From positions 1 to 64,000 of the forward strand of contig JANQPF010000017.1 in NCBI GenBank assembly GCA_028285415.1: a stretch of DNA of 64,000 nt, given 5' to 3'. Below, piece by piece: positions 1 to 8,931 of the stretch (positions are counted from its first letter, which is position 1; every line of letters begins with the position of its first letter). The position numbers were made by a program, and so were the translations under genes. Under the pieces are notes generated by a model, which was given only the letters and a program-made list of their open reading frames with translations, had not been told where the DNA came from and ran no database searches. Source of the stretch: Pseudomonadales bacterium (GTDB taxonomy: Bacteria > Pseudomonadota > Gammaproteobacteria > Pseudomonadales > Azotimanducaceae).

Positions 1-781
1 TTTCTTCGAGCAACGCTTCGCGCCGCAGGCGCAGCCACTGTTTCAGGTTGTCGAGGCCGGCAACGTTGGAGAACCGCTCGGTGTCGTATTCGAAATGCAG
101 GACGCCCTCGGCATCCATCAGCTCGAATTTGAGCTTGTTGACGTCCGGAATGTCGGATTCGGTGATTGCGCCGTCGCCGTAGATGGCGTGACGGATCAGC
201 ACCTGCGCGTCGGCGTGGGAGACGCCGCGCAGATTGGCAATGAGCTTCTTCAGCGTGCGGCTGTCGGTACGGACCTTCTGTCCCTTGTTTCTCTCCGCCC
301 ATTCCTGAGCCTGGGCGCGCACCATGGCCATGAGCTCTTCGTCGCTCGGCAATCGCAGATTGAGGTTCGCCGACATACGGCCGATCTCCGGTGGAATCTG
401 CAATCGGTGGCTGACGAGGACAATGGTGTTCTTGAGTCCGTCGTGCGCGAGCGCAATGTCTTTCAGGTAGCGGACAATTTTGGGATCTTCGTTCAGATAA
501 GGATGGAAGTCGCAGAGCACGTAAAGCCCGGGGCCAGGTTGACTGGCAATGTGCTTGAGGACCGCTTCCGGGTCGGTGAGCTCACTCTCGGATTTTGGCG
601 GCCTTTCCCCAAAGCCGCCGAGCGCAAGCCCCTTGGTAATCGTCCACTCGTAAAATGACAGCTCGCGCTGCATGGCAAAGCGCAGAAGCAGTGCCAGCAC
701 CCGCTGTTCGTCGGGAGATTCGACACCGATAATCGGTACCTTGGCGTCGAGCAGTACGTGGAGGTCTTTGGTATCGGCCAT
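1..781 (-). CDS. AAA+ ATPase, Ycf46-like, N-terminal part (runs off left edge)
   Basis: An open frame starts with ATG at 781 and continues without a stop to base 1, giving the first 260 residues. It begins MADTKDLHVLLDAKVPIIG and contains GPGLYVLCDFHPYL, IVLVSHRLQIPPEIGR and GVSHADAQVLIRHAIYGDG. This is the layout of the N-terminal domain of Ycf46/FtsH-like AAA family ATPases; the Walker motifs would lie beyond the edge. A comparable ATPase gene lies near coq7 in Pseudomonas (from memory). It is divergent from coq7 with 97 bases between. That gap holds a perfect 6-bp hairpin (803-808 with 813-818). The family is inferred from sequence feel; the cellular role is not known. Confidence 0.65.
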   Translation of the reverse strand, partial: MADTKDLHVLLDAKVPIIGVESPDEQRVLALLLRFAMQRELSFYEWTITKGLALGGFGERPPKSESELTDPEAVLKHIASQPGPGLYVLCDFHPYLNEDPKIVRYLKDIALAHDGLKNTIVLVSHRLQIPPEIGRMSANLNLRLPSDEELMAMVRAQAQEWAERNKGQKVRTDSRTLKKLIANLRGVSHADAQVLIRHAIYGDGAITESDIPDVNKLKFELMDAEGVLHFEYDTERFSNVAGLDNLKQWLRLRREALLEE

Positions 782-878
782 GGCGAAATTATAGGTAAAT
801 GGCCTCGGACCGCCGAGGAGATGTGTCGCAATTCACTTGCTATCATGTCGTCACGCACCGAAGTAGAGGTCAAATAGC

Positions 879-1508
879 TTGGCAGACCCCCTGGACACCC
901 TGGTGCTCGGCATCGACCGGGCGCTCAAGACGCTGAGTGGCGTCAACGACGCCGCGCGGCCGAATCCGGCCGATACCGCCCCCGAAGCTGAGCTCGAAGG
1001 AGACGAACGCAGTCATGCCGCCGGTCTCATGCGGGTGAACCACTGCGGCGAAATCTGCGCGCAGGCGCTTTATGAGGGGCAGGCGCTGACCGCACGGACC
1101 GACGCGGCGAAAGCTGCCCTTCTCGATGCCGCCGCGGAAGAGCGTGATCATCTGGCCTGGTGCCGGTCACGGCTGAATGAACTGGGCGCGCAGCCGAGCG
1201 TGCTGGATCCGCTGTTCTATGGCGCATCGTTTGCCATGGGTGCGCTCACCGGTCTTGCGGGCGATAAAGTCAGCCTCGGCTTCGTGGAGGCGACGGAGGA
1301 TCAGGTGGTCAAACACATCGACAAGCACCTTGATGCGCTGCCTGACGCGGATGAGAAAAGCCGTGCCATTCTCGATCAAATGCGCAGCGACGAAGCTGAG
1401 CACGGTGCAGCAGCGTTGCAGATGGGCGGGCAGGCTTTCCCGGAACCGGTCAGACAGGTCATGACCGTCATTTCCCGTCTGATGACTGAGTCCACCTATC
1501 GGATCTAG
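879..1508 (+). CDS. coq7: 2-polyprenyl-3-methyl-6-methoxy-1,4-benzoquinone monooxygenase
   Basis: Coq7 is the di-iron hydroxylase that carries out the last ring hydroxylation of ubiquinone synthesis at the inner membrane. The 209-residue protein has the expected carboxylate/histidine ligand motifs in two repeats: RVNHCGEICAQALYEGQ and AAEERDHLAWC in the first half, EATEDQVVKHIDKHL and MRSDEAEHGAAAL in the second. Helix pairs between them (for example SFAMGALTGLAGDK) fit the membrane-associated ferritin-like fold. The start is TTG, chosen because AGAGG lies 8-12 bases upstream and no better codon is in frame. Many Gammaproteobacteria use the flavoprotein UbiF instead, so this is the oxygen-dependent di-iron version. 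Confidence 0.93.
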   Translation: MADPLDTLVLGIDRALKTLSGVNDAARPNPADTAPEAELEGDERSHAAGLMRVNHCGEICAQALYEGQALTARTDAAKAALLDAAAEERDHLAWCRSRLNELGAQPSVLDPLFYGASFAMGALTGLAGDKVSLGFVEATEDQVVKHIDKHLDALPDADEKSRAILDQMRSDEAEHGAAALQMGGQAFPEPVRQVMTVISRLMTESTYRI

Positions 1509-1511
1509 ACG

Positions 1512-1937
1512 CTAGACCGGCACAATCTCAAAGGTGTGGGTGATGTCCACGCCGGCCCGCTGCAGCATGATCGACGCGGAACAGTACTTGTGCGCGGTCA
1601 AATCGATCGCACGCTCCACCTTCCCGGGATCCAGGTTTTCCCCTTCGACTTCGAAGTGGATGTTGATGGTCTCAAACACCTGAGGGATGTCCTCGGCGCG
1701 TGAAGCTGTGACGTGGGTCACACAATTGGTCACTTTCTGACGTCCTTTGCGCAGGATGTTGACCACGTCGAACGAGGTGCAGCCGCCCACGCCCATCAAC
1801 ATGAGTTCCATGGGCCTGCTACCCTTATTAGAACCCCCGGCGTCAGGCGGGCCGTCGATGAGGACTTCGTGGCCAGAGTCGGCTGTGGCGGAAAAGTGAA
1901 CGTTGTCGCGCCATTGTATTTTTGCGTGCATGGTCAA
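1512..1937 (-). CDS. OsmC/YhfA-family protein
   Basis: A 141-residue OsmC-fold protein. Conserved features are the central SRPMELMLMGVGGCTSFDVVNILRK segment, with the reactive cysteine in the GGC turn, and the second cysteine in the HKYCSASIML segment near the C-terminus. Members reduce organic hydroperoxides using this cysteine pair, but YhfA-type proteins have no proven substrate. It converges on coq7 with only three bases between stops. Two starts (residues 1 and 3) are possible. In Pseudomonas an OsmC-like gene sits beside vfr (from memory), so the neighbourhood is conserved. Confidence 0.85.
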   Translation of the reverse strand: MTMHAKIQWRDNVHFSATADSGHEVLIDGPPDAGGSNKGSRPMELMLMGVGGCTSFDVVNILRKGRQKVTNCVTHVTASRAEDIPQVFETINIHFEVEGENLDPGKVERAIDLTAHKYCSASIMLQRAGVDITHTFEIVPV

Positions 1938-2106
1938 GATTCGGGTGTGTGTGTTTGTAAACGCGAGACATTTTCGAGCAAATCTACGTGAACTGCGACC
2001 GTTCAGAGTGTGAAAAAGTGCCGTTTGTCGACCATGTCTCGAAACGGTTCACAAAAGTTACCTAGTATTCATCACAAGCAAGGTGTTACTACGAAGGAGC
2101 GCAGCA

Positions 2107-2796
2107 ATGCTTGCAGCAAAAAGCAACCAACCGGGTCGTCCTCTTACTGCGAAGGGGTTCCAGATGAACTTGAACGCGGAGGCCAGTAATTCGCACTTGG
2201 ATGCCTTCCTGGCAGCGGCGCATCGCCGTAAATATCCCGCGAAGAGTACGCTGATCTACGCTGGCGATAAGAGCGACTCTATCTATTTCATTCTCAAGGG
2301 TTCAGTGACCGTTCTGGTCGAAGATGAATCCGGCCGCGAGATTATCGTCGCCTATCTGAACAAGGGCGATTTCTTCGGCGAAATGCCCCTCTTTGTCGAT
2401 GACACCCCACGTTCGGCCTGGGTCAAGGCCAAGACTGAGTGTGAGGTTGCCGAACTCTCGTACAACAAGTTCAAAGAGCTTGCGGAGAGACATACCGATT
2501 TACTGTATGCAGTGGGACGGCAGATGGCAGAACGCCTCAACCGCACCACGCAGAAAGTGAGTGACCTGGCCTTTCTGGATGTCACGGGCCGCGTAGCACG
2601 GACGCTGCTGGAACTCACCAAACAGCCCGATGCGATGACTCATCCCGATGGGATGCAGATCAAGATCACCCGTCAGGAGATCGGCCGCATCGTAGGTTGC
2701 TCCAGGGAAATGGTAGGACGTGTACTGAAAACCCTCGTTGACCAGGGACTGGTCTCTGTCAAAGGAAAGACAATGGTGGTTTACGGTACCCGCTGA
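2107..2796 (+). CDS. crp: cAMP-activated global regulator CRP/Vfr
   Basis: The protein has the cyclic-nucleotide-binding beta roll ([48 protein letters not shown]) followed by the CRP helix-turn-helix. The stretch [20 protein letters not shown] and the recognition helix [12 protein letters not shown] match E. coli CRP and Pseudomonas Vfr almost residue for residue, so the DNA site is probably TGTGA-N6-TCACA. Start choice: ATG at 2107 has AAGGAG seven bases upstream (229 aa). ATG at 2164, with GAAGGGG upstream, would give 210 aa, the length of E. coli CRP. The first has the better ribosome site; the second fits the family length. The gene is alone and is followed by a strong terminator. Confidence 0.95.
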   Translation: MLAAKSNQPGRPLTAKGFQMNLNAEASNSHLDAFLAAAHRRKYPAKSTLIYAGDKSDSIYFILKGSVTVLVEDESGREIIVAYLNKGDFFGEMPLFVDDTPRSAWVKAKTECEVAELSYNKFKELAERHTDLLYAVGRQMAERLNRTTQKVSDLAFLDVTGRVARTLLELTKQPDAMTHPDGMQIKITRQEIGRIVGCSREMVGRVLKTLVDQGLVSVKGKTMVVYGTR

Positions 2797-2891
2797 TCGG
2801 CGTCGATCGGCACACACATGGATGTGTGATTAGGCGGACAACGCTTAAACGCAAAAGTTAAATGCCGTGAGGCATCGGCTATTTGCAAAAG

Positions 2892-2920
2892 AAAGGCCCC
2901 CTCGAGGGGCCTTTTCTTTT
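2892..2920. terminator. Bidirectional intrinsic terminator between crp and the converging gene
   Basis: A GGCCCC/GGGGCC stem around CTCGA is flanked by AAAG on one side and CTTTTCTTTT on the other. Read on the minus strand the same stem ends in a CTTTCTTTT tract. It therefore suits both crp and the leftward-converging gene whose stop codon lies at its right edge. Confidence 0.9.
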
Positions 2921-3521
2921 ATGGCCGGGCGGTCAGAGGCTGAAGCTCGAGGATCAGCACCACGCGTCCGCGCTTTCTGCCGAGAAGGCCGTAGAAGACG
3001 TTGTTGATGAAATCGACCTCGCCGTACTTGCTCATATATTCATCAAAGAGCGGCGCTGATTCCTCAGGCGTCATCTCATCGTACAGACTGACGTCTACCG
3101 CGTAGGGCGTCGTGATTCCGTTGCGAATCACGCTGATGTTCGTTCCGGCAAGCAGAGCGTCAGCGACGTTCGCGTCGGCGTCATAGATGATCCAGGGCGG
3201 GTCACGCTCGTCCATGATCCAGGTACGCACGGTTTGCACCCGTCCTTCCATGGGAACCTCTACCGTCACGACTTCGACCGATTCCCAGGTGGAAAAGACC
3301 CAGGCGCTGATGCCGCCCCAGCTCATCGCCGTGAGCGCGCCGATACCGATGATCACCGCCAGATCCCGGCCGCCGGGCCGGACCAGGATTTTGCCGGCCC
3401 AGGCTGCCGTCACCACGAGGGCAGTCCAGAAGACCAGGCCGCCACGCTGCGCAACGATGGCGGTGAACAGGATCATCATGATTGCCGCCAGGATGAGTGC
3501 CGGGGTGATACGCGCACTCAT
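2919..3521 (-). CDS. Hypothetical membrane protein
   Basis: I do not recognise this 200-residue protein. Its first 90 residues hold three hydrophobic segments (ALILAAIMMILFTAIVA, FWTALVVTAAWAGKIL, LAVIIGIGALTAMSWGGISAWVF). The rest is soluble, with WIMDERDPPWIIYDADANV and a basic LLGRKRGRVVLILEL end. It lies directly downstream of the SCO1-like gene, overlapping its stop by four bases, so it is probably in the same transcript. That suggests a link to respiratory-oxidase or copper handling, but nothing in the sequence proves it. Confidence 0.6.
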   Translation of the reverse strand: MSARITPALILAAIMMILFTAIVAQRGGLVFWTALVVTAAWAGKILVRPGGRDLAVIIGIGALTAMSWGGISAWVFSTWESVEVVTVEVPMEGRVQTVRTWIMDERDPPWIIYDADANVADALLAGTNISVIRNGITTPYAVDVSLYDEMTPEESAPLFDEYMSKYGEVDFINNVFYGLLGRKRGRVVLILELQPLTARP

Positions 3522-4102
3522 AAGGCGTTCGCTCGGCGGCTGAGATCAGCCGCGGTGGGCAGCGGATCAAAGCCGGGTCGCAGCAAGCCTGCAAGACTGC
3601 CGTCGGGTCCGAGCAGCGCGTACTGCACCGAGTGACCGATGATGCCGCTTGGCGTCGCCGCCGTGAACTGCGCGCCCAGCGAGCGGGCCAGGGCTTCGGT
3701 GGTCGCCTCATCGCCCACGGCGCCAATGTAGCTGTTGTCGAAGTGGCTGAGATAGCCGGCAATGGTGCTCAGGGAATCCCTGCTTGGATCGACCGAGACG
3801 AACACCACCTGAATGGGTGTTGTCATGACGTCGGTCAGACGTTTCAGCTCGGCAAGCATGGTCGGGCAGGCGTTGGGGCAGGACAGATAGCCAAAACCCA
3901 TCAGGGTCCAGCGTCCGGTCAGATGGGCGTTCGAGATTTCGCCGGTCGTTGCGGGCAGGACAAAGTCGGCTGCTGGACGTGATGTTGCGAGCCACTCGAT
4001 ATCGGAGCTGACGGGCGCCTCGGGTTCGAAAAGCCAGGCAGCCGCCACGCCGGAAGCGACGCCGACAATGATCGCGATGGCGCTAAGCCGGGCGGGGTTC
4101 AT
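3518..4102 (-). CDS. SCO1/SenC-family copper chaperone
   Basis: A thioredoxin-fold protein of 194 residues with an N-terminal membrane anchor (LSAIAIIVGVASGVAAAWLF). The copper-binding motif is SCPNACP, the CxxxC of the SCO family, and the distal histidine is in GIIGHSVQY. SCO proteins deliver copper to the CuA site of cytochrome oxidase or act as periplasmic thiol oxidoreductases. The frame is open up to 4195, but ATG at 4102 (MNPARLSAIAI) gives the normal anchor at the N-terminus. It overlaps the preceding membrane protein gene by 20 bases, so the two are translationally coupled. Confidence 0.85.
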   Translation of the reverse strand: MNPARLSAIAIIVGVASGVAAAWLFEPEAPVSSDIEWLATSRPAADFVLPATTGEISNAHLTGRWTLMGFGYLSCPNACPTMLAELKRLTDVMTTPIQVVFVSVDPSRDSLSTIAGYLSHFDNSYIGAVGDEATTEALARSLGAQFTAATPSGIIGHSVQYALLGPDGSLAGLLRPGFDPLPTAADLSRRANAL

Positions 4103-4496
4103 TGCGTGTAAACCACATGAGAACTGCCATGACGATGGCTGGCAGTATGACTCCGGCAAAGTCCGTGACCAGCGCTTCGGGACCGCAGATGCCAACGATC
4201 ACCTCCCAGATGTGAAAGAGCGCGTGCCCGGCGTGCCAGCAGAGCGCCGGCAGCCAGAACGCCAGGCGTTCACCCGGGCGGAAGGCGCCGACAATGACGC
4301 CAACACTGGTGAATGCATAGACGATGCCGATGTCCCGGATGAAGTGCTGGTTGAAGGGGCCGCGGTCGGCCACCCCTTCCACGGCCCAGTACCAGGACTC
4401 CGGATTCATCAGCATATAGACACCGTTGCCGAGCATCAGCACGCCGAGGAGCGCCGCCGGGGCGGCGTACTTCCAGTCGATGGTTGTTTGATTCAT
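4083..4496 (-). CDS. Hypothetical four-helix membrane protein
   Basis: A 137-residue protein with four hydrophobic stretches (AALLGVLMLGNGVYMLM, IGIVYAFTSVGVIVGAF, FWLPALCWHAGHALFHIWEVIVG, FAGVILPAIVMAVLMWF). Notable residues are FNQHFIRDIG before helix two and a histidine/cysteine cluster CWHAGHALFH in helix three that could bind a metal or haem. It is the first gene of a three-gene leftward set with the SCO1-like chaperone, so a copper-related role is a reasonable guess. I cannot name the family. Confidence 0.6.
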   Translation of the reverse strand: MNQTTIDWKYAAPAALLGVLMLGNGVYMLMNPESWYWAVEGVADRGPFNQHFIRDIGIVYAFTSVGVIVGAFRPGERLAFWLPALCWHAGHALFHIWEVIVGICGPEALVTDFAGVILPAIVMAVLMWFTRNEPRPA

Positions 4497-4574
4497 ATCG
4501 TATAGACGAGTGTGGGCTCGAGATTGTGACAGGGAAACGTCGTTCCGTGAGATGGTACTACTTAAGGCGCCCGC

Positions 4575-4603
4575 TTAAACGGGGCAGCGCGTGCGCTTAT
4601 ACT
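4575..4603 (+). promoter_or_regulatory. Sigma-70-type promoter of the Rieske oxygenase gene
   Basis: TTAAAC and TATACT are separated by exactly 17 bases, 30 bases before the GTG start at 4633, which itself has AGGAGAG upstream. The -10 matches five of six consensus bases; the -35 matches only three. Confidence 0.45.
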
Positions 4604-4632
4604 GAAGCGTTCGGAGCACAGGAGAGGCAGCA

Positions 4633-5766
4633 GTGGGCGTTCTCAGCGATCAAGCGGTCATCGAACACATCTTCGACCACATCGACAATGGCACCACAGA
4701 CTTAGGCCACGACACCTGGCGTGAGCCGACGGAAAACTACGTCAGCGCCGAGCGCTTCCAGGCGGAGTTGCGCCTGCTGCGCCATCTGCCGGCGCCATTC
4801 TGCCCCAGCGCCGCGCTGGTAAACGTCGGCGATTACATGGCGCGCAGCGTGGGCGGCGTGCCAATCATCGTCGTGCGCGATCGTGACGGATCGCTCAACG
4901 GATTTCGTAACGCCTGTCGCCACCGCGGTGTCAGCCTGGTCGAGGGAAGCGGCTGTGCCAGAGTGTTCACGTGCACCTATCACGGCTGGGCATACGGCCT
5001 CGATGGTGCGCTTCAGCATGTGCCCCACGAAGATGGATTCCCGGGCCTCGACAAGGATGAGCATGGATTGGTGCCGATCCACAGCGTTACCGAAAGCCAG
5101 GGTATCGTATTCGTCTGTGTGGACGAGCCGGTCGGCGAAGGTGCGCTGCTGGAGCTGCCGGAATGTTTTACGCCGGAGCAGCAGATATTTTCGGCCAACA
5201 CCGGCGACACCGAGGTGAACTGGAAGCTCAACATCGAGGCTACTCTCGAGGGTTATCACATCAAGCACACCCACCCGGAGACGTTTTACCCATACGGATA
5301 CGACAATCTGAACGTGGTGGAAACATCAGGCGCCAATAGCCGTGTGACCTTTCCTTTCCGGCGCATAGAGAAACTGCGCAACCTGCCGCCCGACCAGCGC
5401 GATATTGCCGGTATGGTGACGTACGCTTACAACATTTTCCCCAACGCAACGCTCGCGATGCTGTCGAATCATACCTCGCTGTCGGTATCGGAGCCGTTGA
5501 CGCCTGAGCTTACGCGGTTCCACACCTGGAGACTGGGGAACCGTGACATGACTGATTCACAGGAGGATCGTGCCAGAATTGCGAAAGATGCGAGCTTTGT
5601 TGCCGACACCGGTTTGAAAGAGGACAACGACGTCATCCGCCGTATTCAGCTTGGTCTCGCCAGCGGTGCAAATAGCCACTTCACATACGGCAGGTTCGAA
5701 AAAGCGATTGTGCACTTCCACCAGCAGCTGGGTGCCAACCTGGCTCGAATCAACCAGAACGGTTAG
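4633..5766 (+). CDS. Rieske non-haem iron oxygenase, alpha-subunit type
   Basis: A 377-residue ring-hydroxylating-oxygenase-like protein. The Rieske [2Fe-2S] ligands are C95-x-H97 in NACRHRG and C114-x2-H117 in CTYHGW. The catalytic domain has WKLNIEATLEGYHIKHTHPE, giving H209 and H214 as likely mononuclear iron ligands. Such enzymes add oxygen to aromatic rings or demethylate N- and O-methyl groups. No beta subunit, ferredoxin or reductase lies nearby, so electrons must come from elsewhere. GTG start with a strong ribosome site. It converges on an ATP-grasp gene, the two stops sharing the bases TTAG. The substrate cannot be read from the sequence. Confidence 0.85.
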   Translation: MGVLSDQAVIEHIFDHIDNGTTDLGHDTWREPTENYVSAERFQAELRLLRHLPAPFCPSAALVNVGDYMARSVGGVPIIVVRDRDGSLNGFRNACRHRGVSLVEGSGCARVFTCTYHGWAYGLDGALQHVPHEDGFPGLDKDEHGLVPIHSVTESQGIVFVCVDEPVGEGALLELPECFTPEQQIFSANTGDTEVNWKLNIEATLEGYHIKHTHPETFYPYGYDNLNVVETSGANSRVTFPFRRIEKLRNLPPDQRDIAGMVTYAYNIFPNATLAMLSNHTSLSVSEPLTPELTRFHTWRLGNRDMTDSQEDRARIAKDASFVADTGLKEDNDVIRRIQLGLASGANSHFTYGRFEKAIVHFHQQLGANLARINQNG

Positions 5767-7085
5767 AGAGAAACGGAGATACGCGGCGCGGTGATGAGCA
5801 CGTCCGACCCGAGCTCGAGCTCGCGTGCCGCTTTGAATGCTTCAAAGTCGCCGATGACAATCTGCCAGACGAAGAGAATCTCCGTGCCTTCGACCTCCAT
5901 CGGAAACGGCGCAAATCCCATGGGTGCAATCGACCAGGGGGCAGCGGCGTCGGTGCCGTACAGGTGCGTTTCGAGAAACGTCAGATAGTCATCGAAGCGT
6001 GCCGGCGGGCACATGTCGATGAAGGCGACCACGTGTTCAGAATCAAGCTCCAACCGACGCACCAGCTCCGCTGGAAAGAGCCCTCCTGTCCAACGGGCGT
6101 TGATCTCTGTCACGAGCAGGTCCGGCAGATCAGCCGGCGCCGTCTCGTTGCGAATGAAGTAGTCAATGCCCAGGTTGACCCCCTCGGGCGCGCTGTAGCC
6201 GTGGGTACGTGCGTACTCACCGAGTCTGAGGAGCTGATTGCGGTGTTCGTCGGCAAGCGCTACGCCGCTGCCCATCAGGTTCCCCACCCACAGGCCGTCC
6301 GCAAAGAGGATCTGCCGCACGTTGCTCACGTGGATCCTGTCGTCTGACACGCATAGATCCACCGTCATCTCCGTATAGTCATCCATGCTGAGACGCTGCT
6401 GCAGGATGACGTCGAGGTCGGGCTCATAAGCCGCCAGGTAAGTTGCGGCTTCTTCCACGTCCGCGACCAGGGTGACGTTTCTCGCCCCGGCGAGGCCAAG
6501 TGTTTTCAGCACCAGCGGCGCGCCGTGCTCCGTAAAAAACGCCGTCACTTCGGGACTTTGTATGTCGGCTTTCGTCACGTGCAGCGTTGCGGGTACCGGA
6601 ATACCGAACCCGGGAGCGTGTGCCGCGAAGTGTACCTTGCTGTTGAGGTTGCGGCTCGTTGTCAGCTGCTCCACGCTCTGGTGCAACGGCCAGTTGGACT
6701 GGCTGACGAGGTAGAGGTTTTCGTTCTCGGCTTTGGTGGGTTGCCCGGCGACGGATTCGTAAAACCCGTCTACCGGATGATGGGAAACGTCAGCGAACCC
6801 GTCAGCCGCGAGACCCATCGTTTGAAACATGCGCCGATAGCGGGTGAGTGCGGTTTGCCACGGCGCGTTGGTAAACGTGTCGTACAGGCAGACTTCGTCG
6901 CCGGGTTTGCCGATGTAGAGAAGCGCCACCTGCAGCATGGCGGTCAGAACCTGGTTGGATACGTGATCTTCCCTCTGCTTGTCGGTGAGATTGTCGAGAT
7001 CGAAGTGCAGGGAACAATCGTCACCCGCCATGCTGATTCGCATGGTGGAACTGATGGTGGGGACGTATGAATTGGCAGGTCGCAT
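5763..7085 (-). CDS. ATP-grasp family protein, substrate unknown
   Basis: A 440-residue protein. The N-terminal 170 residues look like a pre-ATP-grasp domain. The ATP-grasp core follows, with the nucleotide-lysine strand PLVLKTLGLAGARNVTLV, the hinge VILQQRL, and the metal-binding end GIDYFI ... LVTEINARWTGGLFP. ATP-grasp enzymes join a carboxylate to an amine or thiol through an acylphosphate. There are no peptide-synthetase, cyanophycin or glutathione landmarks. Its only close partner is the converging Rieske oxygenase, so a small-molecule pathway is possible but unproven. Confidence 0.75.
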   Translation of the reverse strand: MRPANSYVPTISSTMRISMAGDDCSLHFDLDNLTDKQREDHVSNQVLTAMLQVALLYIGKPGDEVCLYDTFTNAPWQTALTRYRRMFQTMGLAADGFADVSHHPVDGFYESVAGQPTKAENENLYLVSQSNWPLHQSVEQLTTSRNLNSKVHFAAHAPGFGIPVPATLHVTKADIQSPEVTAFFTEHGAPLVLKTLGLAGARNVTLVADVEEAATYLAAYEPDLDVILQQRLSMDDYTEMTVDLCVSDDRIHVSNVRQILFADGLWVGNLMGSGVALADEHRNQLLRLGEYARTHGYSAPEGVNLGIDYFIRNETAPADLPDLLVTEINARWTGGLFPAELVRRLELDSEHVVAFIDMCPPARFDDYLTFLETHLYGTDAAAPWSIAPMGFAPFPMEVEGTEILFVWQIVIGDFEAFKAARELELGSDVLITAPRISVSL

Positions 7086-7101
7086 GGGTCTACGTATGGG
7101 T

Positions 7102-7893
7102 CTAAGGGGTAAACAGTCTTGTCAGCTCAGCACCGGGATCGTCGGCGCGCATGAAAGCCTCGCCGACGAGAAAACAGTGCACGTTTTGATTGCGCATCAC
7201 GCTGACGTCGTCCGTTGTGCGTATGCCGCTTTCGGTCACCACCGTAACGTCTGCGGGAATCTGCGGCAGCAGATCGAGCGTGGTGTCGAGGGTGGTCTCG
7301 AACGTCTTCAGGTTGCGGTTGTTGATGCCCACGAGCTTCGGCTGCAGGCTGAGCGCCGCTTCGAGCTCAACTCGATTGTGGACCTCGATCAGCACGTCGA
7401 GACCCATACCTCTGGCGAGCGTATAGAGCACCGTGAGCTTGCCGATGTCGAGCGCGGCGGCGATGAGCAATATGCAGTCCGCACCGAGCGCGCGGGATTC
7501 GTAAACCTGGTATTGATCAACGACAAAATCTTTGCGAATGACGGGCAGGTCAACCGCCGCGCGCACGTTCACGAGGTACTCGTCGGCGCCCTGGAAATAA
7601 CGCTCGTCGGTCAACACGGACAGGCACGTGGCACCGTGCGCCGCGTAGCTGCGCGCAATGGCAGGAGGGTCGAAGTGCTCGCGGATCACCCCTTTGCTGG
7701 GGGACGCCTTTTTGATTTCTGCGATAACGCCGGGGCGGTCACTTGCGACCGCGTTCTGCAGCGCCTGGATGAAGCCGCGCGGCTCGGACTGCGCTTTGAT
7801 GGCCGCCTGCAGGTCCGCAAGAGGGATGCTTGCTTTGCGAGCGACAACCTCTTCACGCTTGGTGGCGATGATTTGTTCGAGGATGTCGCTCAT
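7102..7893 (-). CDS. trpC: Indole-3-glycerol phosphate synthase
   Basis: A TIM-barrel enzyme of 263 residues that closes the indole ring of 1-(2-carboxyphenylamino)-deoxyribulose phosphate in tryptophan synthesis. Family landmarks are [11 protein letters not shown] with the catalytic lysine, [40 protein letters not shown] and VTESGIRT. It is a stand-alone TrpC; no TrpF domain is fused. The start MSDILEQII at 7893 overlaps the trpD stop by four bases (ATGA), so translation is coupled. Last gene of trpGDC. Confidence 0.96.
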   Translation of the reverse strand: MSDILEQIIATKREEVVARKASIPLADLQAAIKAQSEPRGFIQALQNAVASDRPGVIAEIKKASPSKGVIREHFDPPAIARSYAAHGATCLSVLTDERYFQGADEYLVNVRAAVDLPVIRKDFVVDQYQVYESRALGADCILLIAAALDIGKLTVLYTLARGMGLDVLIEVHNRVELEAALSLQPKLVGINNRNLKTFETTLDTTLDLLPQIPADVTVVTESGIRTTDDVSVMRNQNVHCFLVGEAFMRADDPGAELTRLFTP

Positions 7894-8912
7894 GGTTCGA
7901 TCATCAGGCTCGAAACCCGGGCAAGCTCTTCGAGACGTTCCTTGGCGAGCCCCGTGGAGATGGCGTCCTGGGCCATCGCAACGCCGTTGGCGAGGCTCGT
8001 AGCAACGCCGCTGACGTAAATGGCCGCGCCCGCGTTGAGAGAGACGATATCCGCAGCGGCTGAATCGGGCTCGGTCAGGGACTGTTTGACCAGGCTGAGG
8101 CTTTCTTCGACCGACTGAGCCGTGAGCTCGTCGGCCGAGCGCGACTCGATGCCGAAATCTTCCGGGGTGATCTCGTACTCGGTGATTTCGCCGTCTTTCA
8201 ATTCCACGACGTGAGTTGGCTTGTCCAGGCGAATTTCGTCGAGACCGTCGCTGTGCACGATCATCGCATGGGCTGCGCCGAGGATTTTCAAAACCTCTGC
8301 CATGCTGCGCTGCCACGCCGTGCTGAAAACGCCGATCACCTGGCGCGTGGCTCCCGCCGGATTCGTCATCGGACCCAGTACGTTCATCATGGTGCGTATG
8401 CCGATTTCCTGACGTACCGGCCCGGCAAAGCGCATGGCGCTGTGATGTGCCGGGGCAAACATGAAGCCAACGCCAACCTCGCTGATGCAGGTGGCAATCT
8501 GCGCGGGCGTCAGCTCCAGATTCACGCCGGCCGCCTCCAGGAGATCGGCGCTGCCACAGAAGCTCGTCATTTTGCGATTACCGTGCTTGGCAACTTTGGC
8601 GCCGGCCGCTGCCGCGACAAATGCGGCAGCCGTTGAGATATTGAAAAGCTTCGTGCCGCTGCCTCCGGTGCCGCACGTATCGACCAGGTTCGGATGTGTG
8701 ACGTCCACTCGGGTTGATAGCGCCCGCATGGTCGTTGCGGCACCGGCTATCTCTTCCGGAGTCTCACCCTTGACGCGAATGGCGGCGAGAAAAGCGCCGA
8801 TCTGCGCCGGCGTCGCCTCTCCGGACATGATGATGTGGAAGACCTCGGTGGTTTCCTCCTGCGTGAGATTGTTGCCGTCGACGAGTGTCGCCAGTGCTGC
8901 CGTGATGTCCAT
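7890..8912 (-). CDS. trpD: Anthranilate phosphoribosyltransferase
   Basis: A 340-residue enzyme that transfers phosphoribose from PRPP to anthranilate. It shows the PRPP-binding [38 protein letters not shown], and [13 protein letters not shown] with the conserved metal and substrate residues. The second segment normally reads KHGNR-(S/A)-x-S-x-SGSAD; here it is [10 protein letters not shown], a conservative variation. The gene starts 19 bases after trpG and overlaps trpC by four bases. Confidence 0.96.
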   Translation of the reverse strand: MDITAALATLVDGNNLTQEETTEVFHIIMSGEATPAQIGAFLAAIRVKGETPEEIAGAATTMRALSTRVDVTHPNLVDTCGTGGSGTKLFNISTAAAFVAAAAGAKVAKHGNRKMTSFCGSADLLEAAGVNLELTPAQIATCISEVGVGFMFAPAHHSAMRFAGPVRQEIGIRTMMNVLGPMTNPAGATRQVIGVFSTAWQRSMAEVLKILGAAHAMIVHSDGLDEIRLDKPTHVVELKDGEITEYEITPEDFGIESRSADELTAQSVEESLSLVKQSLTEPDSAAADIVSLNAGAAIYVSGVATSLANGVAMAQDAISTGLAKERLEELARVSSLMIEP

Positions 8913-8931
8913 CAGTCCTCCCGGATGCCGT

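Noticed and set aside
1950-2060. Possible CRP autoregulatory site upstream of crp
   Set aside because: TGTGA and TTCACA half-sites are visible (near 2009 and 2048), but none form TGTGA-N6-TCACA with the right spacing.
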